A stretch of 64,000 bases of DNA from Loktanella sp. M215 (GCF_021735925.1 NZ_WMEA01000001.1:2944001-3008000); one strand, 5' to 3'; shown: positions 40,253 through 49,769, numbered from the stretch's first letter. Notes: generated by a model not told the origin, from the letters alone. Numbers and translations are program-made.

Positions 40253-40467
40253 CTTGGGAGGGGCGGCGGATGTGGGACCTCGTGCAGTCGCTGCAGGGCC
40301 AGATGCGGATCGTCAGCGGGCAGACCGCCACGGGGTACGTGGCCTTCGACATGACCGCGGCGCTGGCGCTGGCCCGGGCGATGGGCCTGCCGGCCGCCCT
40401 TGCCGCAGACCTGCTGCCGCGGATCGAGACCGTCGCCGTCGCCAAGATGAATGAACAGCTGAGGTAA
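40147..40467 (+). CDS. Tail assembly chaperone extension (gpT-like, -1 frame)
   Basis: Translated by frameshift from the upstream gene, about 106 residues: RLCALAEWHFGGG, a four-cysteine knuckle CAGCDGLCEEC, and a C-terminal helical part (MTAALALARAMGLPAALAAD). Lacks its own good ribosome site. The Cys cluster could bind zinc. In lambda the GT extension binds the tail tube protein while the G part coats the tape measure. Confidence 0.78.
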   Translation, partial: RLCALAEWHFGGGASYCAGCDGLCEECPGRAQQPVTWEGRRMWDLVQSLQGQMRIVSGQTATGYVAFDMTAALALARAMGLPAALAADLLPRIETVAVAKMNEQLR

Positions 40468-40473
40468 CCGACC

Positions 40474-42816
40474 ATGGTCGAGAAGAGAGCGATCGTCCGG
40501 CTGAGTGCCGAGGGCGGGGAGACCGTGCGCGCCGAGTTCGTCTCGGTCGGCCGGTCCGCGAAGGCGATGGGGGCCGACCTGCGTCTTGTGGGTCAGGATG
40601 CGACCCGGATGTCGACGGACATGCAGAAGGCCATCGCCAGCTTTGCCGGCATCGAGACGGAGCAGAAGAGCGCCAGCAGCAGCGCGCAGGCCTTCACGGC
40701 GGCGCTGGGGCGGGAAGCCGCACAGTTCAAGTCGCTGAAGGCCGCGGTTGATCCGGCCTATGCCGCGCAGATCCGCTACGAGTCCGCCGTCCAGAAGGTC
40801 CAGCGCGCGCAGCGCCTCGGCATTGCCACCAACGCCGAGGCCGAGAACACACTGGAACTGCTGGAGCGGCAGTACCGCACCACAGGGGCCGCGACGGAGC
40901 AGATGATGGCGGCCACGGCGCGCGGGACCGGGAGGATTGGATTCCAGGTGCAGAACGCGAGCTATCAGGTCGGCGACTTCTTCGTGCAGGTCGCCGGTGG
41001 CACCGCCGCCAGCCGGGCGTTGGCGATGCAGCTCCCGCAGTTGCTCGGGGGATTCGGTGTGGTCGGGGCGGCAGCCGGTGCCGTGGCCGCCATCCTCGGC
41101 GCGCTGGTCCCGATGATGTTCGAGACCGCCGATGCGGCCAAGGAGATCGATGCGCTCACCCTCGACGGCGCGCGTTCGGCAATCTCGGCGCTCGCGGACC
41201 TCGAGGACCGTTACGCGCTCGCCGTCCGGACGCGGGGCGTAGCGCAGGACGCCGTCTCCAGTCAGGCCGTCCTGATGCTGGGGCAGGAGTTGGAGGCGCA
41301 GCGCGCTTTGCTGCGGGTCGAAGAGGCGCGGATGAACAACCGCGCAGCGCAACTGCGTCAGCAGATCGCCGACAACCGTGCCGCCCTGCAGTCGCAGATC
41401 GACGCGGCCACGCTGGGCCTGACGCCGGAAGTGGGTCTGCCGGATTCCGTTCGGTCCCAGACAGCGGATGCGGCTCTGGCCGCGACACAGCGGGTGCTGG
41501 ATGCCAACGAATCGGTCACGCTGGAGCTGCAGCAGCAGAACGCCGAGCTGACCCTGCTGGAGATCGGCCTGCGGACCATCGAAGCGGCGAACCAGGACGG
41601 CGCCGCTGCGGTCTCAGCCACCTCGGCGGAACTCGAATCCCAGGTCGCGATGCAGGCGCTGATCGCGCAGTACGGCGAAGACAGCGTGCAGGTGACGCGC
41701 GCCCGCGCGGCGGCCGAGCGCGATGCGTTCATCGAGATCGTGGCGGCTGGCGGTGAGACCGATGCCATGAAGGTCTCGATGATCGCGGCTTATGATGCGG
41801 CGAACGGCATCGCCTCGGCCGACATGGCGGGCGGTATCGCGCAGGGCGCCTCGGAGGCCGAACGGCTCGCGGCATGGCTCGGCATCTCTCTGTCGCGGGC
41901 GCTGGAGATCTCGCGGACGACCTCGGCCATGGCGGCGGAAGATGCGGCGATGGGCGTGTCTGTCACGCCTGATGGCAGCACACGGGCGCAGAACCGCTCC
42001 GCCGTCGACAACCTGATCCGGCTGACGACGCCGCCGAAAGTGACCGGGCGTACCGGTGGCGGCGGCAGTCGCGGACGCACCCCGGCGGTGTCCGACGCGG
42101 AGCGCAAGGCGGAGCAGGAGCGCAACCGCATGGGGCGCGAGGCCGAACGGGTCATCGCATCGATGCGGACGGAGACGGAGAAATACAACGACGAGCTGCG
42201 CGACCTGGCCGAGCTGAACACCCTCGGCTACTTCAAGGACGCGCCCGAGGCCTACGCCCGCGCAGTGGCCGACCTCGATGGCAAGCTGAACGACGCCAAG
42301 TTCGGCCCGATGCTCAAGGGCATGCAGTCGGTGAATGCCGAGATCGCCCGCGCCATCGTCACCTCCGGTGATCTGGGTGATGTCTTCACCAGCCAGTTGC
42401 AGCGCATGGCGGAATCCCTGCTGACATCCGGGCTGGATCAGCTTGCGACGGCCATCTTCTTCCCGGGCGCCACCGGAGGCCAGGCCAAAGGGGGTGGCCC
42501 GGGCAGCCTGCTGAAAGCGGCGTTGAACCTGCCGTCCTTCGAAGGTGGTGGCGGCACCGGTACCGGGTCGCGGTCCGGCGGTCTGGACGGACGCGGCGGT
42601 TTCCTCTCGCTGCTGCACCCGAATGAGACCGTCCTCGATCACACCCGGTACCAGCGCAATGCGCCGACATCGATGACGCAGAACATCGTCGTCAACGGCG
42701 CGACCGGCAATGCGGAGATCCGCGCCATGGTGGCGGCCGGTGTAAAGCAGGGCAACGAGGCGATTCGCAGGGAAGTGCCCGGCATCATCGAGCGCCACAC
42801 GAAGGTGGCGGGATGA
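40474..42816 (+). CDS. Tail tape measure protein
   Basis: A 780-residue Ala-rich, largely helical protein, the size and position of a tape measure whose length sets tail length. A hydrophobic segment (about 188-213, LLGGFGVVGAAAGAVAAILG) could insert in the membrane at infection. Near the C-terminus GGFLSLLHPNETVLDH is typical of the family. Overlaps the next gene by four bases. Confidence 0.87.
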   Translation: MVEKRAIVRLSAEGGETVRAEFVSVGRSAKAMGADLRLVGQDATRMSTDMQKAIASFAGIETEQKSASSSAQAFTAALGREAAQFKSLKAAVDPAYAAQIRYESAVQKVQRAQRLGIATNAEAENTLELLERQYRTTGAATEQMMAATARGTGRIGFQVQNASYQVGDFFVQVAGGTAASRALAMQLPQLLGGFGVVGAAAGAVAAILGALVPMMFETADAAKEIDALTLDGARSAISALADLEDRYALAVRTRGVAQDAVSSQAVLMLGQELEAQRALLRVEEARMNNRAAQLRQQIADNRAALQSQIDAATLGLTPEVGLPDSVRSQTADAALAATQRVLDANESVTLELQQQNAELTLLEIGLRTIEAANQDGAAAVSATSAELESQVAMQALIAQYGEDSVQVTRARAAAERDAFIEIVAAGGETDAMKVSMIAAYDAANGIASADMAGGIAQGASEAERLAAWLGISLSRALEISRTTSAMAAEDAAMGVSVTPDGSTRAQNRSAVDNLIRLTTPPKVTGRTGGGGSRGRTPAVSDAERKAEQERNRMGREAERVIASMRTETEKYNDELRDLAELNTLGYFKDAPEAYARAVADLDGKLNDAKFGPMLKGMQSVNAEIARAIVTSGDLGDVFTSQLQRMAESLLTSGLDQLATAIFFPGATGGQAKGGGPGSLLKAALNLPSFEGGGGTGTGSRSGGLDGRGGFLSLLHPNETVLDHTRYQRNAPTSMTQNIVVNGATGNAEIRAMVAAGVKQGNEAIRREVPGIIERHTKVAG

Positions 42817-43487
42817 TCTTCGCGACCTTCCCGCACCAGGCGCTTTACCAGTCCGTGCGGTTCGAGCTTGTTGGGCGCGGCGCCAGCGGTGGCGTCGGCC
42901 TCTCCGGTGCCACGACCCGCGTCGCCAGCAATTCCGCGCACTGGAAGGCCGAGGCCACGTTCCGGATCCGCGGCGAGGAGGCTTATCTGGCGTTGCAGGG
43001 GTTCGTCGCGCAGATGCAGGGTGTGCTGGGCGAGACGCTGGTGCCGGCGTGGTCCCGGGTTCTGCCGTGGGACGGTCAAGGCCGCGCCCTGTCACGCACG
43101 GCGGCTGTGAGCCTGCCGGCGGAGGGCTTTGGCGACGACACGGGCTTCGGCCAGACCGTCATCAAGCACGCCTCGCTGGATGTGGCGGCTGCGCTGCGCG
43201 ATGGGCAGATCCGTGTCGATTACGACAACACCAACGGTCTGCGGCCCGGGCATCGGATTGGCATCGGTGAGCGCTGCCATGACGTGATGAGTGTCGTGGA
43301 TATGGGGAACGACAAGGCTCACGTCAGGGTCCAGCCGCTCATGCGGCAGGCCTATCCGGGCGGAACATACCTCGTCCTCGACCGGCCAGTCTGCCGGATG
43401 CGGTTCGAGACCGAAGGCGAAGGTATTCTGCCCTACACGACCGAATTCCGTCAGTCGGTCACCGTGAACTTCAGGGAGGTGGTGTGA
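42813..43487 (+). CDS. Minor tail protein
   Basis: A 224-residue beta-rich protein following the tape measure (FRIRGEEAYLALQGFVAQMQ; LDVAAALRDGQIRVDYDNTN; ILPYTTEFRQSVTVNFREVV). The position corresponds to distal tail or baseplate components. I recognise it as a type found in alphaproteobacterial siphophages, not by a named function. Confidence 0.65.
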   Translation: MIFATFPHQALYQSVRFELVGRGASGGVGLSGATTRVASNSAHWKAEATFRIRGEEAYLALQGFVAQMQGVLGETLVPAWSRVLPWDGQGRALSRTAAVSLPAEGFGDDTGFGQTVIKHASLDVAAALRDGQIRVDYDNTNGLRPGHRIGIGERCHDVMSVVDMGNDKAHVRVQPLMRQAYPGGTYLVLDRPVCRMRFETEGEGILPYTTEFRQSVTVNFREVV

Positions 43488-43735
43488 TGCGTTCAGACAG
43501 CGAAGAAATGTACAACCTTTCAGCCACGGGCAGGCTCACCAGAGCGAACACGCGGGCTTTGGTGAGAACGATGGCCGAAAATATCACCAGCCTCGAGCGC
43601 GTGCTGGAGCGCCTCAAAAAGACATCATCACAGAGGGGGGAAGCCATGACCGTCCGCGACGACATCATCGCGATCCCGGACGAGAAGCTGCGCACGGCGC
43701 CGATCGCTGCGGACTACCTGATCTTCATGGACTAA
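43487..43735 (+). CDS. Small tail-region ORF, in frame with the next gene's start
   Basis: An open frame of 82 residues starting on TGATG. The first ~50 residues (TGRLTRANTRALVRTMAENI, SLERVLERLKK) look like a small helical protein. The rest, from ATG 43646 after a GAGGGGGG ribosome site, is the N-terminus of the neighbouring disrupted gene. No stop separates them, so the real 3' end of the small gene is unclear. Confidence 0.45.
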   Translation: MRSDSEEMYNLSATGRLTRANTRALVRTMAENITSLERVLERLKKTSSQRGEAMTVRDDIIAIPDEKLRTAPIAADYLIFMD

Positions 43736-44255
43736 CCTGGGCGCACCGCGCCGCGTCTGGACGGGCTGGGGTGATCTGGTGACCGGGGGCCAGACCTGGC
43801 AAGGAGTAGGCTCGCTGATCGGCGTGTCGGAGATCCCGGCCTCGATGATGGCCACAGCCGAAAGTGTGACCCTGACGTTGGAAGGGGCGACCAGCGAGAT
43901 GCAGGAGCTGGCGCGGGCAGCCACCTCCCGGGTGCGGGACCGGTCGATCGTGATCTACCAGCAGTTCTTCGACGTCACGCCGATCGACGTGAACCAGCAG
44001 CCCTGGTCGCCACTGATGCCGGCCTTCGCCGTCTACAGCGGCAAGATGGACCGCATGACCTACAGCGCGGAACGGGACGGCGACGCCGCCTACCTGCGCA
44101 CGATCGAGCTTTCGACCTACAACCTGTTCACCAATCGCAACGCGCCGGCGAACGGCCTCTGGACCGACAGCGATACCCAGCGCCGCTATCCCGGCGACAA
44201 GGGGGCCGCTCGCATGCCGCTCTACGCAGGATACAGCCCGATTTGGACCGTGTGA
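43646..44255 (+). pseudogene. Minor tail protein with 1-base frameshift
   Basis: The protein starts TVRDDIIAIPDEKLRTAPIA and reaches DYLIFMD then TAA at 43733. The same protein continues in the next frame as LGAPRRVWTGWGDLVTGGQT, then GSLIGVSEIPASMMATAESV, to the end at 44255. One extra A in GACTAACCTGG explains the break: GACTACCTGG reads DYLGAP. Corrected length is about 202 residues. Probably a distal tail component. Confidence 0.75.
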
Positions 44256-44653
44256 GGCTGGCCGCCGACGGGGCGGACGTGTCGCATGTGGTGAGGCTGG
44301 TGCTGGCCCTGACGGCGGCCGTTGAGGGGCCGCAGCGCGTCGATGTCGCCCACACTGGCGCTCATGTGCTCCGCCTCATGCAGAGCCCCACTGGCGTCGT
44401 CTACGTGAGCCCTGGCGGGTTCATCGCCGGCGAGGTGGGCACCACGATCATCACCCCCGAATTGGTGGCCATCGAACACGGGTGGTTCGCAACGGACCGA
44501 TCGGGGCTTCGCCTACTATCCGCCTTCGAGATTTGGGCGGCCAGCATGGGGTGCAAAGGCATCAAGATGAGCACCGGGCCCACGCATGCTGCGGCGGCCC
44601 GGATCCTTGAGCGGCGCGGCTATCGGCCCGCAGAACTGGCGTGGTACAGATAA
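44252..44653 (+). CDS. GNAT-like phage acetyltransferase domain protein
   Basis: A 133-residue protein with a GNAT-like layout: strand-rich centre (GVVYVSPGGFIAGEVGTTII), EHGWFATDRSGLRLLSAFEI, and a C-terminal HAAAARILERRGYRPAELAW typical of N-acetyltransferases. Likely GTG start at 44252, overlapping the upstream stop by four bases. Such genes often lie before the tail-tip gene in alphaproteobacterial prophages; substrate unknown. Confidence 0.65.
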   Translation: MRLAADGADVSHVVRLVLALTAAVEGPQRVDVAHTGAHVLRLMQSPTGVVYVSPGGFIAGEVGTTIITPELVAIEHGWFATDRSGLRLLSAFEIWAASMGCKGIKMSTGPTHAAAARILERRGYRPAELAWYR

Positions 44654-46407
44654 TGGCGATCTTCTCGGCAATCGCCTACGGCGCGGCCTACCTTGCGGCG
44701 TCGGCCGGCTTCTCCGTCGCCGCCGCCACGGCGATCAGAATGGGTGCCGCCAACCTCGCGCGGTCCTTCGCCGTCTCGCTCGTGTTGCGGGCGCTCACGC
44801 CGAAGCCCAGCATTCCGAAGCAGCAGATCCGTGCCACGATCAACCAAGCGACCGGTCCACGCACCCGGCTCTATGGTCAGGGCCTGCTGGGCGGCACGCG
44901 GGCCTTCTGGGAGGTGCTGGGGAACGGCCTTTACCAGATCATCGTGATGAACCACGGGAGGCTCGACGGGCTGATCAGCTACTGGCTGGACGGTAAGCCG
45001 GTGACGGTCGTGGATGGCTTTGTCACCGACAGCATCTACGACAACAACGTCCTGATCGACTTCAAGAACGGGTCAGCAGGGTCAGAAGGCGGCGACTATG
45101 CGCTGCCGAAGGAGACGTTCCCGACACTCTGGACTGACGACCACAAGCTGCTGGATCAGGCCACGGTCTTCACGCGGTTCCTCGCCCCCGGCGCCGAGAA
45201 GTTCAACCGCGCCTTCCCGAAGGGCGCCAACACCGATGTGCAAATCGCGGCGCGGGGGGCACGGGTCTACGACTTTCGTACTGGTACCACGGGATACAGC
45301 GACAACGCGACGCTCTGCATCGGCGACTATGTATCGAACGGCGATGGCTTCCGGATCGCGCGCAGCGACATGGATGCCGGCATCTGGTCGGCGCACGCGG
45401 ATTTGTCCGACACCGAGATCGTGCGACGGGCCGGGGGCACACGGCCGCTCTACCGCCTCTGGGGCACGTACAGCCTGACCGAGGAGCCGAAGTCGGTCCT
45501 GGCGCGGATGCTGACCACCTGCAACGCGACGGTCTACCAGACCGCTGAAGGCAAGGTGGGCATCATGGGCGGCGTCTATGCCGCACCGGACGTCACGATC
45601 ACGGCCGACGACATCTTCCGCTTCGTGCTGATCGACGGGACCGAGAAGCTTGATGCCTTCAATGTGGTGAAGGGGATCTACACCAGCGCCGACCACGACT
45701 ACCAGGACACCGAGGCGCAGCCCTGGGAAGACATCACGGCACTGCTGACCGAGCCGGAGCGGTCGATCCAGTTCGACGCCGACATGGTGCCGGACCATGG
45801 CCAGATGCGGCAGCTGATGAAGCTCGAGCTCTACCGGCAGAACCGGCCGTTCAGCCTGTCGATCACCACGAACCTCGTCGGCATCAAGGCCCGCTTCCCG
45901 CGCGGCACGAGCTACCACGTCATCCGCGTGCAGAACCCCGACATGGACTTCGACGAGGTCTGCGAGGTGGTCTCGCACAAGACTTACGCCGAGGCCGACG
46001 GCAACGGGGTGCTGCAGTGGCGCTGCCAGATCGAACTGGTCGGCATCGATCCCGCCTGGAACGCCTGGGACGCGATCACCGAAGAGGGCGACGCGCCGAT
46101 AGCACCAGCCGTCCTGGAGACCGAAGGTATCCCGGTGCCGGTGATCTCGGAACTCGCCCAGTTCGCGGCCGGTGCGGGGCAGGGGGTTCGCGTCACCGTG
46201 GCCGATATCAGTCGCCCCGACCTCGTGTTCGCGGCCCAGATCCGGCTGGCCCCGAGCGGTAGCTGGTCCGCCATGGTCGCAACCGACTTCGAGGCCGAGA
46301 GCGTCGGCCGCACGATCGGCAATACCTACGACGTGCGCGTCAAGTATAACGGCGGGGCCTATTCGGATCCCGCATCCATCGAAATCCTTGATCCGGAGGC
46401 GCCGTAG
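44653..46407 (+). CDS. Tail tip / host-specificity protein
   Basis: A 584-residue protein in the position of lambda gpJ. It has an N-terminal hydrophobic stretch (AYGAAYLAASAGFSVAAATA), a central hub-like domain (YGQGLLGGTRAFWEVLGNGL; MLTTCNATVYQTAEGKVGIM) and a C-terminal fibronectin-like region (TYDVRVKYNGGAYSDPASIE). Starts on TAATG overlap. Intact, and ends one base before the truncated fibre gene. Confidence 0.78.
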   Translation: MAIFSAIAYGAAYLAASAGFSVAAATAIRMGAANLARSFAVSLVLRALTPKPSIPKQQIRATINQATGPRTRLYGQGLLGGTRAFWEVLGNGLYQIIVMNHGRLDGLISYWLDGKPVTVVDGFVTDSIYDNNVLIDFKNGSAGSEGGDYALPKETFPTLWTDDHKLLDQATVFTRFLAPGAEKFNRAFPKGANTDVQIAARGARVYDFRTGTTGYSDNATLCIGDYVSNGDGFRIARSDMDAGIWSAHADLSDTEIVRRAGGTRPLYRLWGTYSLTEEPKSVLARMLTTCNATVYQTAEGKVGIMGGVYAAPDVTITADDIFRFVLIDGTEKLDAFNVVKGIYTSADHDYQDTEAQPWEDITALLTEPERSIQFDADMVPDHGQMRQLMKLELYRQNRPFSLSITTNLVGIKARFPRGTSYHVIRVQNPDMDFDEVCEVVSHKTYAEADGNGVLQWRCQIELVGIDPAWNAWDAITEEGDAPIAPAVLETEGIPVPVISELAQFAAGAGQGVRVTVADISRPDLVFAAQIRLAPSGSWSAMVATDFEAESVGRTIGNTYDVRVKYNGGAYSDPASIEILDPEAP

Positions 46408-46988
46408 ATGGCCGACCCACTGATTTTTCTGCGCGACTTCAATCGCTACACCGGCGACGGCAAGCCCAATGCACCGATTGGCGCACCACTACCAATCGGC
46501 GATCCGGCGTCGGGCGCCTATGTGCCGACGAAGAAGGATTTGCGTGATTTCGTGTCGGCGCTGGCGATTCAGGTTTCGGATGAAGCGCTGGTGCTGACGA
46601 AAACCGGCAATTTCGCGGGTCTGACAAATCTGACCGCCGCGAGGGCGAACCTCGGGCTTGGTAGCGCTGCAACCTTTGCCACCGAGAGCCTTCCGGTCAG
46701 CACTCCCCAAGCGACGGCCACCGCTTCGGCGATTGATACGCTTTTCACGCTGCTTAAGACTCTCGGTATCGGCGCTGGACCGACAAACGATCCAAACATT
46801 CTGATTGCTTTTACAGACGAGGCGCAGCAGCGAACATGGCTGGAAGTCGATACTTCCACTCTTGGCCCAAGTGCGCTCGCCGTCCTTCGGATCATCAGTG
46901 CCATTGGTAAAGACCCAGCGAACGCGAAGGCGCTGCGAGATGCGATTGGATTGGGTGGGGTCGCGGTAACCTACGATGACCCAAACCT
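46408..46988 (+). pseudogene. Tail fibre gene truncated by IS insertion
   Basis: About 193 native residues (ADPLIFLRDFNRYTGDGKPN; KTGNFAGLTNLTAARANLGL, a pattern common in phage tail fibres). The left inverted repeat of the IS begins at 46989, so the last residues before the stop at 47031 are IS-encoded. The continuation is not found beyond the IS. Confidence 0.75.
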
Positions 46989-47027
46989 TGAGGTGCTCCC
47001 CTTCCCTTGGACAGGATCTGGCGCTTT

Positions 47028-47903
47028 CTAAGCTCTGATCTGCTCCTGCTGATCGGGTTGCGTTGCTTCGACTTTCAGCGAGTAGACTACGGCCGGTGGT
47101 TGGCCGCCAAGGGCTTTGTGCGGGCGGCGGTGATTGTAGAACCCCATCCATGTCCGGACACCCGCGCGGGCCTGAGACCCGGTCTCCCAGACATGCAGAT
47201 AGACGCACTCGTATTTCAGCGTGCGCCACAGGCGCTCGATGAAGATGTTGTCCAAGTAGCGGCCCTTGCCATCCATCGATATACGGACGCCCGACCGCCG
47301 CAGGCGGTCTGTCCAAGCAAACGATGTGAACTGCGATCCCTGATCGCTGTTCATGATGTCAGGTGGCCCGAACCGATAGATTGCCTCGTTCAGCGCGTCG
47401 ACGCAGAAGTCGGCGTCCAGCGTGTTCGAGATCCGCCGGGCCAGAACCCTTCGGGTGTGCCAGTCCATGATCGCCACCAGATAGAGAAACCCTCTGCGCA
47501 TCGGCAGGTAGGTGATGTCCACGCACCAAACCTGATTGGGCCGCTCTACGCGCAGCCCGCGCAAGAGGTAGGGATAGGTCTTGTGCCCCTTCGCCGGCTT
47601 GCTGGTGTTGGGTTTCTGGTAGATTGGAATCAAACCAATCAGGCGCATAAGCCGACGGATGCGCTTTTCGTTCACCGCGTGTCCCTCGTTGCGCAGGTGC
47701 CACGTCATCTGGCGCACGCCGAAGAAGGGCGTCTCCAGGAATTGCACGTCGATCAGCCGCATCAGCGCGAGGTTCTGCTCCGTCTCACCCTGCGGCGTAT
47801 AGTAAAACGACGACCGAGAAACCTGTAGCAGCGCGCACTGCTGGCCAATCGACAGGTCCGGATGGTCGCGCTCGACCATGCTGCGCCTCACTTCCCGCCC
47901 CAA
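47028..47903 (-). CDS. IS3-family transposase OrfB
   Basis: A 291-residue DDE integrase. The catalytic acidic residues lie in VWCVDITYLPM, IMNSDQGSQFTS and YLDNIFIERLWRTLK. An HTH_21-type segment (RQMTWHLRNEGHAVNEKRIR) precedes the core. In this family OrfB is normally made as an OrfAB fusion by -1 frameshifting in the overlap with orfA (47888-47903). Looks intact. Confidence 0.92.
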   Translation of the reverse strand: MGREVRRSMVERDHPDLSIGQQCALLQVSRSSFYYTPQGETEQNLALMRLIDVQFLETPFFGVRQMTWHLRNEGHAVNEKRIRRLMRLIGLIPIYQKPNTSKPAKGHKTYPYLLRGLRVERPNQVWCVDITYLPMRRGFLYLVAIMDWHTRRVLARRISNTLDADFCVDALNEAIYRFGPPDIMNSDQGSQFTSFAWTDRLRRSGVRISMDGKGRYLDNIFIERLWRTLKYECVYLHVWETGSQARAGVRTWMGFYNHRRPHKALGGQPPAVVYSLKVEATQPDQQEQIRA

Positions 47904-48181
47904 GGTTTGAGCTTTCTTTCCAAAAAAGAGTTGGCCACCGCCAGCTCCCCGATCTTGGCATGCAGATCCCTGACCTGGTCTTCATCGATGACCGGCGTCT
48001 TGCGGCCGCCGCGTTCAAAGACACCGGACGCGCCATCCAGCAGCGCACGTTTCCATTGGTTGATCATCGTCGGATGCACGCCGAACCGGCTCGCCAGCTC
48101 CGACACCGTCGCCTCACCTTTCAGCGCCTCAAGCGCCACCTTCGCCTTGAACTCAGGGGCGTGCTGCTTTCGTTTCGACAT
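47888..48181 (-). CDS. IS3-family transposase OrfA
   Basis: A 97-residue protein with a helix-turn-helix (EFKAKVALEALKGEATVSEL, then RFGVHPTMINQWKR) that binds the IS ends, followed by a leucine-zipper-like helix (DLHAKIGELAVANSFLERKL). Overlaps orfB by 16 bases in another frame. Confidence 0.9.
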   Translation of the reverse strand: MSKRKQHAPEFKAKVALEALKGEATVSELASRFGVHPTMINQWKRALLDGASGVFERGGRKTPVIDEDQVRDLHAKIGELAVANSFLERKLKPWGGK

Positions 48182-48261
48182 CTTCGATCTCCTTCGTGGT
48201 GAAGATCAACAGACAGCAAATCGGAGCTTACGTCAGTGTCCAGTTTTCGGGGGGCACCTCA

Positions 48262-49059
48262 GATATTAACCCGAACCGGAACGCTTGTGACCGTCGCAGT
48301 GTGGAAGAGATCGGTAACGGGAACATCTGTCAGATTGGTACTGAGGATTCCGTACCTAGTTTTGCGGTCATCGGTGATAGTTTCGCCGATGCATTCATGC
48401 CTGGACTAGCGGCTGCAGCAACTCAGGCCGGTGTGTCAGGCTTAGTCCTCACCTACAGCGGATGCTATCCACTTCTCGGAACCTTGCAGAAAAATGGCGT
48501 ATGCGATGAGTTTTATCAAGCAGCGGCAGACGCAGTTTTGACTAACGAACAAATCGCTGGAGTTTTTTTCATTGCAAGATGGAGCTCCGCATTTGAAGCA
48601 TCTCGGTATGGAGAAAATATGAAGTCAGATATGTTTGTGACTGATAAAGAGCATCAATTCCCTTCAGTCGACACTAACCGTATCGTTGTTCGCAATGGGT
48701 TGGACAGGCTGCTGGGCGAAATTAGTGATAAGGATATTCATTTAGTTACAAGTATTCCAGAACAGGCCGTCAACGTGCCGCGGACTGTTGGTATCAGCCT
48801 GCTTATGGGTTGGAAAGCTGCGCCATCTGTCTCTCGCGATGCCGTCAATGCTCGCTACGAGTTTGCAAATGATATCTTGGAAAATTTTGCCGACAAATAC
48901 GATGCCGATATTATAAATGTGGCTGATGCGCTTTGCACGGCATCAAGCTGTTCTGGCGTATCTCACAATCTGCCGCTGTATGTTGATGATAATCATATCA
49001 GTAGAACAACGGCGATAAGTCTGAAGGAATTGTTCCGGCCAGCTCTTGCTGGGGACTGA
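48262..49059 (+). pseudogene. C-terminal SGNH half of an OafA-type acyltransferase
   Basis: The frame from the IS edge encodes about 265 residues matching the C-terminal SGNH domain of O-antigen/exopolysaccharide acyltransferases: CDRRSVEEIGNGNICQIG, the catalytic block FAVIGDSFADAFMPGL, and the Asp-His end YVDDNHISRTTAISLKEL. The ~350-residue multipass acyltransferase half expected before it is missing. AT-rich relative to phage genes, consistent with cargo for surface modification. Confidence 0.78.
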
Positions 49060-49280
49060 CTGACGTGGTCTCTATATGGGCTTTTCATTGAAACTACTCG
49101 AAAATTGCGAGCGGCATCGATGTCGAACGGCCCTTACTTTTCTGTTCTGTTCACAACGCATTTGGAGGGAATATTTCTATAGGTGATAATAACTACTGAC
49201 AGTCGCAGGAAATCAAGACGGTCTGGGATGAGGCGGTAGGGTCGGCAGAGATCACTGATCGAGGGGCAATGTCGATCATG

Positions 49281-49330
49281 TGGAGCTGGTAACGGGAATC
49301 GAACCCGTTACTGAGGCTTGGGAAGCTCAG
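49281..49330 (-). tRNA. tRNA-Gly(CCC)-like 3' fragment
   Basis: On the minus strand an anticodon-loop-like TTCCCAA, a T-arm ACGGG-TTCGATT-CCCGT and TACCAGCTCCA with encoded CCA form the 3' half of a glycine-type tRNA. The anticodon stem has an extra C, and no 5' acceptor GCTGGTA or D-arm is found upstream. Likely a scar of another integration or a recombination remnant, not a functional tRNA. Confidence 0.55.
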
Positions 49331-49629
49331 TTGTATGAACCGTTGTGGAGCGGTTTGGGCGGAATGAACCCCGCGGCCAGATCCACCATCGGGAACGTCA
49401 TTAAGAATGCCTGGGCATCATCGATCGACATGAAATTATAGGCCGCGGCATCCATCCCTGCCGCCACGGCCGGACCCTGGCCAAAGCCGTTCACGCCGAA
49501 GGTTGCCTCCAGCCACACCTCCATCTCGACGAGCATCGTGCCAAGGCCGGTGGGCGGCACGCGCACCTTCACCCGGATCGGAAACTTGCGATCGACCTCG
49601 TTGGCTGTGGCACTGGTGCGTCGTGGCAT
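49327..49629 (-). CDS. Hypothetical protein
   Basis: A 100-residue protein (MPRRTSATANEVDRKFPIRV) with a beta-alpha pattern: VKVRVPPTGLGTMLVEMEVW, GMDAAAYNFMSIDDAQAFLM. No family recognised. Its codon use is host-like. Ends within the tRNA-Gly fragment. An upstream in-frame extension to 49722 is possible but unlikely. Confidence 0.55.
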   Translation of the reverse strand: MPRRTSATANEVDRKFPIRVKVRVPPTGLGTMLVEMEVWLEATFGVNGFGQGPAVAAGMDAAAYNFMSIDDAQAFLMTFPMVDLAAGFIPPKPLHNGSYN

Positions 49630-49769
49630 AAGAACGGTTCCTGAACATGCTGTACAGGATTTGTACGTGGGTATCCTGAATGTTGCTGTCATGTTCTGCA
49701 TTTTCTTGCAGACCTGATACAACTCTCCAAAATCACACGGCGCAAAAGCCCATATTTTAAAGGGAATTT

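Larger units (their letters stand above)
46989..48261 (-). mobile_element. IS3-family insertion sequence, 1273 bp
   Basis: Imperfect terminal inverted repeats (TGAGGTGCtCCCC...TTGGACA at 46989; complement TGAGGTGCcCCCC...CTGGACA ending at 48261; about 18 of 25 positions match) flank overlapping orfA and orfB on the minus strand. Ends are TG...CA as in IS3 elements. The flanking bases (CCT left, GAT right) show no target duplication. Confidence 0.88.
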
